A stretch of DNA of 20,543 nucleotides. Origin: DATKBT01 sp035546295. GTDB lineage: Bacteria > Acidobacteriota > Thermoanaerobaculia > Multivoradales > Multivoraceae. Under the pieces are notes generated by a model. The model searched no databases, was not told the DNA's origin, and saw nothing but the letters and a program-made list of their open reading frames with translations. Position 1 is the first letter of the stretch; every line of letters starts with the position of its first letter. Location of the stretch: assembly GCA_035546295.1 (NCBI GenBank), contig DATKBT010000046.1, forward strand, positions 1-20,543, given 5' to 3'. Below, in pieces: positions 1 through 6,383 of the stretch. The position numbers were made by a program, and so were the translations under genes.

Positions 1-1869
1 GACCCCGAGGGCTTCTGGGCCGCCGCCGCCGAGCCCCTCCACTGGCAGCGCCGCTGGGATCGCGTCCTCGACGACTCGGCGGCCGCGCGCGCGCGCCCCC
101 TCTACCGCTGGTTCACGGGCGCGACGACCAACACCTGCTACAACGCGCTCGACCGTCACGTCGCGGGCGGTCGCGCCGACCAGCCGGCCCTAATCTACGA
201 CTCTCCGGTCACCGGCACGCAGCGCACGCTCACGTACCGCGAGCTCCTCGACGCAACAGCGCGTTTCGCCGGCGGGCTGCGCGCGCTCGGCGTCGAGAGG
301 GGCGATCGAGTGCTGATCTACATGCCGATGGTCCCCGAGGCCGTCGTCGCCATGCTCGCCTGCGCCCGCCTCGGCGCCATCCACTCGGTGGTGTTCGGCG
401 GCTTCGCGGCGAAGGAGCTGGCGACCCGAATCGATGATGCGAAGCCGCGCGTGATCCTCACCGCCTCGTGCGGCATCGAGGTCCAGCGGGTGATCCCGTA
501 CCAGCCCCTCCTCGAGCGCGCGCTCGAGCTCGCCAGCTTCGCCCCTGAAGCCTGCGTCGTCCTCGAGCGCGAGCAGCAGGCGTGGGAGCCGGTGGCGGGC
601 CGCGATCGCGACTGGCAGGAGGTCGCGGGCGCCGAGCCGGTGGCATGCGAGTGGGTCGAGGCGACCGACCCGCTCTACGTCCTCTACACCTCCGGCACCA
701 CCGGGATCCCCAAGGGGGTGGTGCGCGACCACGGCGGACACCAGGTGGCGCTCACCTGGAGCATGAGCAACGTCTACGGGGTGGCGCCGGGCGAGGTCTA
801 CTGGGCGGCGTCCGACATCGGCTGGGTCGTCGGCCACTCCTACATCGTCTACGCGCCGCTGCTGCACGGCTGCACCACGATCCTCTACGAGGGGAAGCCG
901 GTGGGGACACCCGATGCCGGGGCCTTCTGGCGCGTGATCGCCGAGCACGGTGTTTCGACCCTGTTCACGGCGCCGACCGCGTTCCGCGCGATCAAGCGCG
1001 AGGATCCGCGCGGCGAGCTGCTCACCCGTTACGACCTCTCCCGATTCCGCGCCCTGTTCCTCGCCGGCGAGCGCGCCGATCCCGACACGATCACGTGGGC
1101 CGAGGAGAAGCTAGGGGTGCCCGTGATCGACCACTGGTGGCAGACCGAGACCGGCTGGCCGATCGCCGCCAACTGCATCGGGCTCGGCGCGCTGCCGGTG
1201 AAGCACGGCTCGCCGACCAAGCCGGTGCCCGGGTACGAGATCGCGGTGCTGGGCCCCGACGGCAGCCCGCTGCCGCCGGGCGAGAACGGCGCGATCGTGT
1301 TGCGCCTGCCGCTGCCCCCCGGCTGCCTGCCGACCCTCTGGAACGACGACGCCGGCTACGTCGAGTCCTACCTCAGCCAGTACCCGGGCTGGTACCAGAC
1401 CGACGACGCCGGCTACCTCGACGAGGACGGCTACCTCTACGTCATGAGCCGGACCGACGACCTGATCAACGTCGCCGGGCATCGGCTCTCGACCGGCGCC
1501 ATGGAGGAGGTGCTCGCCGACCACCCCGACGTCGCCGAGTGCGCGGTGGTCGGGGTCGCCGACGAGCTCAAGGGGCAGGTCCCGCTCGGCCTGGTCGTGC
1601 TCAACGCCGGCGCCGAGCGCGACGAAGCCGAGCTTGCCCACGAGCTGGTCGCCGCGGTGCGCGAGCGCATCGGTCCGGTTGCGGCGTTCAAGCTCGCCGT
1701 CGTCGTCGAGCGCCTGCCGAAGACCCGCTCGGGCAAGATCCTTCGCCGAACGATCCGGAAGATCGCCGACGGCGAGGCCTATCGCGTGCCAGCGACGATC
1801 GACGACCCAGCGATCCTGGAGGAGATCCGGGGGGTGCTGGGGAGGTTGGGGTACGGGCGCTCCTCGTAG
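1..1869 (+). CDS. prpE: Propionyl-CoA synthetase (AMP-forming), 5'-truncated by window edge
   Basis: AMP-binding acyl-CoA synthetase that activates propionate (possibly also acetate) with ATP and CoA through an acyl-adenylate, in the cytoplasm. The frame is open from base 1, so about 10-20 N-terminal residues and the start codon lie outside the window; 622 residues are visible, near the usual PrpE length of about 630. The visible N-terminus (DPEGFW...LHW, then YRWFTGATTNTCYNALDRH) follows the PrpE pattern rather than generic Acs. Later motifs: LIYMPMVPEA and HSVVFGGFA, the P-loop-like YTSGTTGIPKG at visible residue 229, QTETGWP, a DDAGYLDEDGYLYVMSR hinge, GHRLSTGAMEEV, and the C-terminal catalytic lysine in KTRSGKILRR near residue 579. 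No methylcitrate or methylmalonyl genes are adjacent downstream. Family assignment is strong; propionate preference is inferred from resemblance. Confidence 0.93.
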   Translation, partial: DPEGFWAAAAEPLHWQRRWDRVLDDSAAARARPLYRWFTGATTNTCYNALDRHVAGGRADQPALIYDSPVTGTQRTLTYRELLDATARFAGGLRALGVERGDRVLIYMPMVPEAVVAMLACARLGAIHSVVFGGFAAKELATRIDDAKPRVILTASCGIEVQRVIPYQPLLERALELASFAPEACVVLEREQQAWEPVAGRDRDWQEVAGAEPVACEWVEATDPLYVLYTSGTTGIPKGVVRDHGGHQVALTWSMSNVYGVAPGEVYWAASDIGWVVGHSYIVYAPLLHGCTTILYEGKPVGTPDAGAFWRVIAEHGVSTLFTAPTAFRAIKREDPRGELLTRYDLSRFRALFLAGERADPDTITWAEEKLGVPVIDHWWQTETGWPIAANCIGLGALPVKHGSPTKPVPGYEIAVLGPDGSPLPPGENGAIVLRLPLPPGCLPTLWNDDAGYVESYLSQYPGWYQTDDAGYLDEDGYLYVMSRTDDLINVAGHRLSTGAMEEVLADHPDVAECAVVGVADELKGQVPLGLVVLNAGAERDEAELAHELVAAVRERIGPVAAFKLAVVVERLPKTRSGKILRRTIRKIADGEAYRVPATIDDPAILEEIRGVLGRLGYGRSS

Positions 1870-1904
1870 GCCTCGAGGCGATCGCTCCCATCCCCAGCCT
1901 GGCC

Positions 1905-2046
1905 CTAGCGATCCGGTCCCGAGATCGTGCCGGAGACGGTCAACGGCGTCCCGGTCGTCCGGCGGGCAGAGGCGGTCGCGGAACGGCGCACCCTTCCGAT
2001 AGATCGGGCCGAGGACGTTGTCGGCGGTCGGGATGCAGGCCAGGGC
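1905..2046 (-). pseudogene. Intradiol ring-cleavage dioxygenase-like N-terminal fragment, frameshifted
   Basis: On the minus strand, bases 2046 down to 1954 read ALACIPTADNVLGPIYRKG, then APFRDRLCPPDD. A one-base shift at about 1954 leads into GTPLTVSGTISGPDR, which ends in TAG at 1905. This order (C-x-PT-x-DN-x-x-GP-x-Y-x-x-GAP followed by GTPL-V-SG) is the N-terminal signature of intradiol dioxygenases of the protocatechuate 3,4-dioxygenase beta type. The downstream metal ligands (two Tyr, two His) are absent because prpE occupies that DNA. With a frameshift, a stop and no catalytic domain it cannot encode an active enzyme. Recognition is from memory of the family; a chance match is possible but unlikely given the run of conserved positions. 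Confidence 0.55.
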
Positions 2047-2303
2047 AGCCGGCGGATCAGGGGCAGCGGCGCGCGTGCAGCCATCGACTCCCGATCCCTG
2101 CAAGACCCGCTCACGCGGTCGTTGGTGCCGGCGGATCGGCGAAGCCGGTTTGCGCGAGACGCGCAGAGCGACCACGCTCGTCATCGCGATGACGCGCAGG
2201 CCGGGCGGGCGACCGGCGCGTTCAGCGAAGGCAGGCCGCTCGGCCTCCGACGCCGATGGGAAGTCGTTCCGGCGTCCGCTCCGAGGCCCGGCGGGCCGGG
2301 TGT

Positions 2304-2318
2304 TATCCTGCTCGCATG
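2304..2318 (+). promoter_or_regulatory. Leaderless-type -10 box before the Uma2 gene
   Basis: TATCCT at 2304-2309 is followed by exactly six bases and then ATG at 2316, so transcription would begin at or next to the start codon. No Shine-Dalgarno sequence precedes the ATG. The same TAnnnT-N6-start arrangement recurs at 7055 and 18440. No convincing -35 box is visible. Confidence 0.5.
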
Positions 2319-2873
2319 TCCTCTGTCGTTCATCCGATCAAGCTGACCTTCGAGGACTACCTCGGCTTTCCGGACGACGGACGCCGGCACGAGCTTCTCG
2401 ATGGACAGCACGCTGTGACCCCAGCGCCCGGTCGACGCCACCAGGCCGTGAGCCGCTGGCTGGTCCATCACCTGAGCGCCTGGACGGTGGAGCACGGGGG
2501 TGAGGTCTTCGCGGCCCCCTTCGACGTGGTGCTCTCCGATGTCGACGTCGTGCAGCCCGACGTCCTCTACGTCTCGCCGGAGCGTGCCTCCATCCTCACG
2601 GAGGCAAACGCGCAGGGCGCTCCGGACCTGGTGATCGAGATCCTCTCGGAGGCCACTCGCCGGCGCGACGAGCTCACCAAACGCCATCTCTACGCCCGCC
2701 ATGGCGTTGCCGAGTACTGGATCGTCGATCCCGTCCTCGAGACGGTGAAGGTCTACCGAGACCCTGCCGTCGGGTTCGCCAAGCCGCAGATTCTGTCCCG
2801 CGAGAGCGGCGACGCGCTCGAGAGCCCCCTGTTGCCGGGCTTCACCCTCGGGCTCGATGGCGTCTTCGCCTGA
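2316..2873 (+). CDS. Uma2 family PD-(D/E)XK endonuclease-like protein (DUF820)
   Basis: A 185-residue protein with the complete Uma2/DUF820 pattern: LTFEDYL and HELLDGQ near the N-terminus, QPDVLYV with the putative metal-binding Asp, APDLVIEILS with the Asp/Glu pair, then RDELTKRHLYARHGVAEYWIVDP carrying the family Lys and Tyr-Trp. These are restriction-endonuclease-fold proteins, usually multicopy and of unknown physiological role. The ATG at 2316 is preferred to an upstream in-frame ATG at 2256 because the protein begins at the family's usual place and a -10 box sits six bases ahead of it. The gene stands between two antisense gene fragments, which suggests it arrived in a region of decay. 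The fold assignment is firm; the function is unknown. Confidence 0.88.
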   Translation: MSSVVHPIKLTFEDYLGFPDDGRRHELLDGQHAVTPAPGRRHQAVSRWLVHHLSAWTVEHGGEVFAAPFDVVLSDVDVVQPDVLYVSPERASILTEANAQGAPDLVIEILSEATRRRDELTKRHLYARHGVAEYWIVDPVLETVKVYRDPAVGFAKPQILSRESGDALESPLLPGFTLGLDGVFA

Positions 2874-2919
2874 GGCCGGCGCGCGGTCCGAGCGCCCGGC
2901 CCGCGGCGGACGCCCGAAC

Positions 2920-3042
2920 GCACCGAATCATCCGAAGCCATCGCTCGTACCGGATCGATGCGCAGCGCCCGCCAGGCGCGCACCGCGCAAGCCAGGAGCA
3001 CCGCGAGGGCGAGCAGGGCCGAGACCACGGCGTCGCCATCGG
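2920..3042 (-). pseudogene. C-terminal tail remnant of an FtsX/MacB-type ABC permease
   Basis: Reading the minus strand from about 3042, after an in-frame TAG, gives a hydrophobic helix (VVSALLALAVLLACAV) followed by RAWRALRIDPVRAMASDD. A last transmembrane helix followed by A-W/R-R-A-x-R-I-D-P-x-x-A-M/L is how FtsX-superfamily permeases end (compare RAATLDPVIALRTD at the end of the ADOP permease in this window). The rest of the permease is missing on both sides. The frame then runs out into the antisense strand of the Uma2 gene. It is interpreted as a relic of a deleted transporter. Confidence 0.45.
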
Positions 3043-3050
3043 CCCGCCGC

Positions 3051-3056
3051 TACAAT
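3051..3056 (+). promoter_or_regulatory. Candidate -10 box (TACAAT) for the pterin dehydratase gene
   Basis: TACAAT is close to the sigma-70 consensus and rare in DNA this GC-rich. It would give a leader of about 72 nt before ATG 3135. That leader contains an imperfect direct repeat (CGACGTCAGCCATT / CGACGTCGGCCATT). No good -35 is visible. Confidence 0.35.
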
Positions 3057-3134
3057 CGGAGCGGGCGCCCGCGCGCCGCACACTCGACGTCAGCCATTCG
3101 ACGTCGGCCATTCGACGCCACACGAGGGCACGCC

Positions 3135-3434
3135 ATGTCGACCAAGATGTCCGGGGGACCGATCAAGGCCGAGCGCATCCAGAGCCGGGTGCGCGCCTAT
3201 CGCGGTTGGGAGTACGACGCCAAGGCGAATCGCATCCACCGGACCTACAAGTTTCCGAGCTTCCCCGCCGCGATCCGCTTCGTCGCCTTCGTGGCCGAGC
3301 TGGCGGAGGCGGCCGACCACCACCCTGACATCGACGTGCGCTACGACAAGGTGCGGCTCGCTCTCAGCACGCATTCCGCGGGCGGAGTGACCGACCGCGA
3401 CTTCGCGCTGGCGGCCCAGATCGATCAGCGGTAG
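3135..3434 (+). CDS. phhB: 4a-hydroxytetrahydrobiopterin dehydratase (pterin-4a-carbinolamine dehydratase)
   Basis: A 99-residue protein that dehydrates 4a-hydroxytetrahydrobiopterin, recycling the cofactor of aromatic amino acid hydroxylases. In many bacteria homologues are kept without a hydroxylase and may act in molybdopterin metabolism. The sequence shows YKFPSFPAAIRFV, then AELAEAADHHPDIDVRYDKV, then LSTHSAGGVTDRDFALA. The three family histidines are present (His62, His63, His80), as is the closing T-x-x-D-F-x-L-A. The ATG at 3135 gives the normal family length; in-frame upstream sequence has no homology-like character. It is flanked upstream by gene relics and downstream by a convergent kinase-like gene. 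Confidence 0.9.
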   Translation: MSTKMSGGPIKAERIQSRVRAYRGWEYDAKANRIHRTYKFPSFPAAIRFVAFVAELAEAADHHPDIDVRYDKVRLALSTHSAGGVTDRDFALAAQIDQR

Positions 3435-3441
3435 AACCCGA

Positions 3442-3460
3442 CGGACGCAGCGCCCGTCCG
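3442..3460. terminator. Short hairpin between convergent genes
   Basis: CGGACG (3442-3447) and CGTCCG (3455-3460) form a perfect six-base stem with a seven-base loop just after the pterin dehydratase stop. There is no T-tract, so it would be an atypical terminator at best. Confidence 0.3.
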
Positions 3461-3539
3461 CTCCCACCGCTTCGGCTGTCCCCGCTATTCCGGGTAACCT
3501 CGAGGCTCCTCCCGCCCGGAGATCTGGCGTCGCCGCCGC

Positions 3540-4274
3540 TCACTCGTGCCACGTGAACGTCTCGAGGTGGCGCAGCAGGTGGTGGACGGTGGGGAAGCGA
3601 TCGAGGATGAGCCCGTGGCGCAGCCCGCGGATGATCCGCTTCGCCTCCGGCGCCGCGCGCGCGTAGTGGCGCCGACCGCCCAGCGAGTCGTAGAAGATCT
3701 GGGCGAGCCCCACGACGTCGCCGCGTCGGTGGGAGTGGGTCGCGCGGCCGTAGTCCCAGAAGTCGAGCAGCTTCACCCGGAAGCGGATGCCCTGACGTTG
3801 GACCATGACGTTCTCGGAGTGCAGGTCGCCGTGGTATTCGCCAGCGTCGTGGATCTGGGCGACGCCGGACGCGAGGGCGTGCAGCAGGTGGAGGGCCTCG
3901 AACAGGGGGAGCCGCGCGCCCGGCCGCGCCTCGACCAGGTCCTGGAGCAGCACCCCGTCGACGTACTCGCTGATCAGCGCCGAGACTTTGTGCCCGCGGG
4001 TGCGCACGAGCTCGGAGTGGTGGTAGTCGAGGACCAGCGGGCAGTCGCGCAGCCGCTCCAGCTTCCTGGCGTAGGTGGTCAGCGTGCGGTCGTTGACGTT
4101 GCGACGCGGGTAGAAGATCTTGGCGGCGCGGGTCGCCCCGGTCCGGCGCTCGACGACCTGGTAGACCTCCCCCTCGTAGCCGCCGCCGAGCCGGCGCACC
4201 ACCTCGTACTTGCCGCCGATGACGTTGCCGGCCCTCAGGTCGAACCGGTCGATGCTGCCCGCCTTGCCAGCCAC
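3540..4274 (-). CDS. Atypical serine/threonine protein kinase-like protein
   Basis: A 244-residue protein with a reduced protein kinase fold. Numbered from GTG 4274: KYEVVRRLGGGYEGEVY is the glycine loop (about residues 22-38), AAKIFYP holds the ATP-binding Lys52, YHGDLHSENVMV is the catalytic loop (Asp150, Asn155), and LLDFWDYGR replaces the usual DFG with DFW at 171-173. HGDLHSEN in place of HRDLKPEN resembles aminoglycoside-phosphotransferase and lipopolysaccharide-kinase folds. The C-lobe is short, with no recognisable APE segment. GTG 4274 is chosen because AGAGGG precedes it by six bases; a longer TTG start at 4364 is possible. It is divergent from the candidate selenoprotein, with about 165 bp between starts. 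Kinase-fold membership is clear; substrate and activity are unknown. Confidence 0.78.
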   Translation of the reverse strand: MAGKAGSIDRFDLRAGNVIGGKYEVVRRLGGGYEGEVYQVVERRTGATRAAKIFYPRRNVNDRTLTTYARKLERLRDCPLVLDYHHSELVRTRGHKVSALISEYVDGVLLQDLVEARPGARLPLFEALHLLHALASGVAQIHDAGEYHGDLHSENVMVQRQGIRFRVKLLDFWDYGRATHSHRRGDVVGLAQIFYDSLGGRRHYARAAPEAKRIIRGLRHGLILDRFPTVHHLLRHLETFTWHE

Positions 4275-4409
4275 ACGGAACCCTCTCACGATCCGGGCAT
4301 CTTGGGCGAATCGGCCGCAGGACTCAAGCGGAGACCACAGGTCGCGTGCGGTGGCGGGCGACAACCGGCCGCCGGGGCGCCGGCGCTCGTGGGGCGGGAC
4401 TCAACGAGC

Positions 4410-4431
4410 CACGATCAGCTCGTGAGAGAAT
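4410..4431 (+). promoter_or_regulatory. Candidate promoter/operator of the selenoprotein gene
   Basis: CACGA-TCAGC-TCGTG (4410-4424) is a perfect five-base inverted repeat that abuts an extended -10-like element TGA-GAGAAT (4423-4431). ATG 4439 follows seven bases after it, similar to the near-leaderless starts elsewhere in the window. An operator role is a guess from the position. Confidence 0.3.
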
Positions 4432-4438
4432 GGCGGGG

Positions 4439-5062
4439 ATGACAGCGCCCGAGCCCTTCGTCGAGGACCCGTCCGCGTCCGCGGTCGACGTCTCCCACGC
4501 TCTGGCGCCAGTGCAGGCGCGCGGGCTCGACGGCGAGCCGGTGCGGCTCGGCACGCTCTGGGAGGATCGGCCGGCGGTGCTGATCTTCCTCCGTCACTTC
4601 GGGTGAATCTTCTGCCGTGAGGAGGTCGCGCAGTTGCGCGGCATCGCCGGCCGGATCGAGGAGCTGGGAGCCCGCCTGGTCTTGATCGGGAACGGGACCC
4701 CGGAGCAGGGGCAGGAGTTCCTGCGCGAGACCGGCGAGCTGCCGTTCCGCCTGGTCCTGGATCCCCAGCTCGTCGGCTACCGCGCCGCCCAGCTCCAGCG
4801 CCCGCTGCTCGAAGGTGTCCGGCCCCGCACCGTCTGCTCGTTCGTCCGTGCCTGGCGCCGAGGGCTGCGCGCCGCGCCCAGGGCCGGCGACGCGCACGAG
4901 ATGGGCGGCGCCTTCGTCATCTTCCCCGGGCGGGGCGTCGCCTACTCGTTCGTCTGCCGCGTGCTGGGCGATCACCCGAGCTTCGAGGAGATCCTGGCGA
5001 CCCTCGAGCGCCGCCGCGCGGAGCCGGCCGGCCCGGCCCCTTCCGGCCCCGGACGCGGATGA
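4439..5062 (+). CDS. Peroxiredoxin-like (AhpC-TSA_2/PRXL2, SelU-like) protein with predicted selenocysteine at TGA 4604-4606
   Basis: A 207-residue thioredoxin-fold protein if the in-frame TGA at 4604-4606 is read as selenocysteine (U56). Before the TGA the frame reads LDGEPVRLGTLW then RPAVLIFLRHFG; after it, in the same frame, IFCREEVAQLRGIAGRIEELG, then LVLIGNG, FRLVLDPQLVGYRAA, GDAHEMGGAFVIFPG and GDHPSFEEIL. Together these make one uninterrupted AhpC/TSA_2 domain. The TGA falls on the first Cys of the family's HFGCxFCRE site, giving U-x-x-C with Cys59. That is the most common way Cys is replaced by Sec in redox selenoproteins. A stable hairpin begins 18 bases after the TGA. The expected role is thiol- or selenol-dependent reduction of peroxides or disulfides in the cytoplasm. 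Conventional translation would give a useless 55-residue stub. ATG 4430 is an alternative start. The selA/selB/selC machinery is not in this window. Confidence 0.85.
4625..4642 (+). promoter_or_regulatory. Candidate bacterial SECIS hairpin
   Basis: GTCGCGC (4625-4631) pairs with GCGCGGC (4636-4642), seven pairs including one G-U, closing an AGTT loop at 4632-4635. The loop starts 26 nt after the TGA and contains G followed by U. Known bSECIS elements have their apical loop about 16-37 nt downstream of UGA, with a conserved G in the loop, to recruit SelB. The hairpin lies inside the coding sequence, as bacterial SECIS elements do. The absence of a clear bulged U below the loop is a reservation. 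Confidence 0.6.
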
Positions 5063-5384
5063 CCGTCGCCTCCTCCTACGCCGCAACGTCGATCTCCGCG
5101 ACGCGCCCGGTCACCCACGCGTTCAACGGCGAGCGGAGATCGGACTCGCTCCGGGTCCACCCGGGCGCCTTCGGGCCCCAGCGGACGGAGCTCGCGGCTT
5201 CGTGCGCGAGACGTTGCGCGACGACGCGGCGAGACGGCGCGCCGAGTGCTCACCCGTTGAAGCCGGCACCCGCCGCGCTCGCCCCACCGCCCAAACGCTG
5301 TACAATCGCTGCTCTGCTTTCTATCGATTCTTCGACAACCGGGGCCCGCGCCGCGGTCTCTACGCGGCGCCAGCCCGCTCGACG
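5063..5384. other. Gene-poor stretch between the selenoprotein and GAF genes
   Basis: There is no recognisable gene in this 322-bp stretch. A plus-strand frame at 5059-5388 starts by ATGA overlap with the selenoprotein stop and ends by ATGA overlap with the GAF start. Its first 50 codons favour G/C in third position, yet its Arg/Ala/Ser/Pro-rich product resembles nothing I know. TACAAT at 5301-5306 is a good -10 candidate for the GAF gene and would leave a leader of about 72 nt. Confidence 0.4.
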
Positions 5385-6248
5385 ATGAGATCCAATGCCG
5401 TGAAAACGCCCCGCAGAGAGCTGGCGCAGGTCGAGAGGCTCCAGAGCGGCCTCGTCCAGTTCCTCATCGTCATCATCATGATGGTGCTGGGGCTGATCGT
5501 GGCCATCGCCTACCAGCGCCGCCTGGGCTCGGAGATTCCGATTCTGGCCATCGTCGCGCTGCTCGCCTGCCTCTACGCGATGACGCGCGAGCGTGGCCTG
5601 CGCAGGGAGCACGCCCAGCTCGTGCGCAGCCTGCTCGCGAGCGAGCAGCAGCTCGACCGCATGGGCGAAGCCATCCGCGAGGGCAAGACCGAGCTCGGCG
5701 TTGCCCGCGAGCAGGCGGATCGGCTCGGGCACCGGCTCGACGAGATCACGCGGCTCTACCGGGCGATCAGCACGGTCAATTCGGTGCCGGATCCCAGCGG
5801 GACCTACGATGCGGTGGTCGAGGCGGCGCTCGCCCTGGTCAGCGGCGACCGCGGCTCGCTGATGCTGTTCGACGAGACCGTCGACGCGTTCGTGATCCGC
5901 AGCCAGCGGGGCCTGCCCGAAGGCATCGAGAAGGAGGTGCGAGTCCGGCGCGGAGAGGGCGTGGCGGGGTGGGTCGCCGAGCACGGGCAGCCGGTGCTGC
6001 TCCAGGGGAGCGCCTCCTCCGACGGTCGCTTCTCGGGCGACAATCGGCCGGTCCGCTCGTCGCTGTCGGTGCCGCTCCAGGCGCACGGGGCCATCGTCGG
6101 CGTGCTCAACATCGGCCACACCCGGGGCTCCGAGAAGGCAGCGCTCGACGAGTCGGACAAGAGCGTGGCGCAGATCTTCGCTCAGCACGCGACCATCGCC
6201 GTCCAGCACGCAGTGCTCTGGGAGCAAGCGCGCTCGCCAGTCGAGTGA
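5385..6248 (+). CDS. Membrane-anchored coiled-coil GAF domain protein
   Basis: A 287-residue probable sensor. Two hydrophobic helices near the N-terminus (about residues 23-44, rich in FLIVIIMMVLGLIV, and 51-66, IPILAIVALLACLYAM) form a hairpin in the inner membrane. A heptad-like charged stretch follows at about 68-125 (ASEQQLDRMGEAIREGKTEL). The rest is a GAF domain: LYRAISTVNSVPD, ALALVSGDRGSLMLFDE, LPEGIEKEVRVRRGEGVAGWVAEHG, SSLSVPLQAHG and GVLNIGHT. GAF domains bind small ligands or sense redox state. No kinase, GGDEF or phosphatase output domain is attached, so signalling must pass through a partner. ATG 5385 is chosen because the upstream frame loses any domain character. It is convergent with the next gene, and its stop lies inside a large palindrome. 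Confidence 0.82.
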   Translation: MRSNAVKTPRRELAQVERLQSGLVQFLIVIIMMVLGLIVAIAYQRRLGSEIPILAIVALLACLYAMTRERGLRREHAQLVRSLLASEQQLDRMGEAIREGKTELGVAREQADRLGHRLDEITRLYRAISTVNSVPDPSGTYDAVVEAALALVSGDRGSLMLFDETVDAFVIRSQRGLPEGIEKEVRVRRGEGVAGWVAEHGQPVLLQGSASSDGRFSGDNRPVRSSLSVPLQAHGAIVGVLNIGHTRGSEKAALDESDKSVAQIFAQHATIAVQHAVLWEQARSPVE

Positions 6249-6373
6249 ACGGCGCCGGGGGAGCCCTCCCCGTCTCGCCTCGGGGCTGGCCGGCGCTCGC
6301 GGCCGATCTCGGCGTTGCGATCCGTACTGGATCTCGACCGCGTCGGCTCGGCCAGCCCCGAGCCGTTCACTCG
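6242..6373. repeat. 132-bp nested palindrome between convergent genes
   Basis: Outer arms CGAGTGAACGGC (6242-6253) and GCCGTTCACTCG (6362-6373) are perfect complements. Inside them CTCGGGGCTGGCCG (6279-6292) pairs perfectly with CGGCCAGCCCCGAG (6349-6362), sharing one base with the outer arm. Further in, GCCGA (6302-6306) pairs with TCGGC (6343-6347) and GATCC (6319-6323) with GGATC (6329-6333). The left side arm (6255-6271) can fold on its own through GGGG/CCCC. The outer arm covers the stop codon of the GAF gene; the structure ends 10 bases before the stop of the minus-strand gene. It could be a bidirectional terminator, a MITE-like element or a cruciform. Confidence 0.75.
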
Positions 6374-6383
6374 CGACAGTCGA

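Noticed and set aside
582..2192. A 536-codon plus-strand frame overlapping prpE
   Set aside because: Arg/Ala/Gly-rich shadow of prpE with no recognisable domain.
4346..4606. A stand-alone 86-codon gene ending at TGA 4606
   Set aside because: It is only the N-terminal part of the peroxiredoxin-like protein; similarity-like sequence continues past the TGA in the same frame.
4634..5062. A stand-alone gene starting at TTG 4634
   Set aside because: It would lack the CxxC/UxxC site and first strand of the thioredoxin fold; the start is only the first alternative codon after the TGA.
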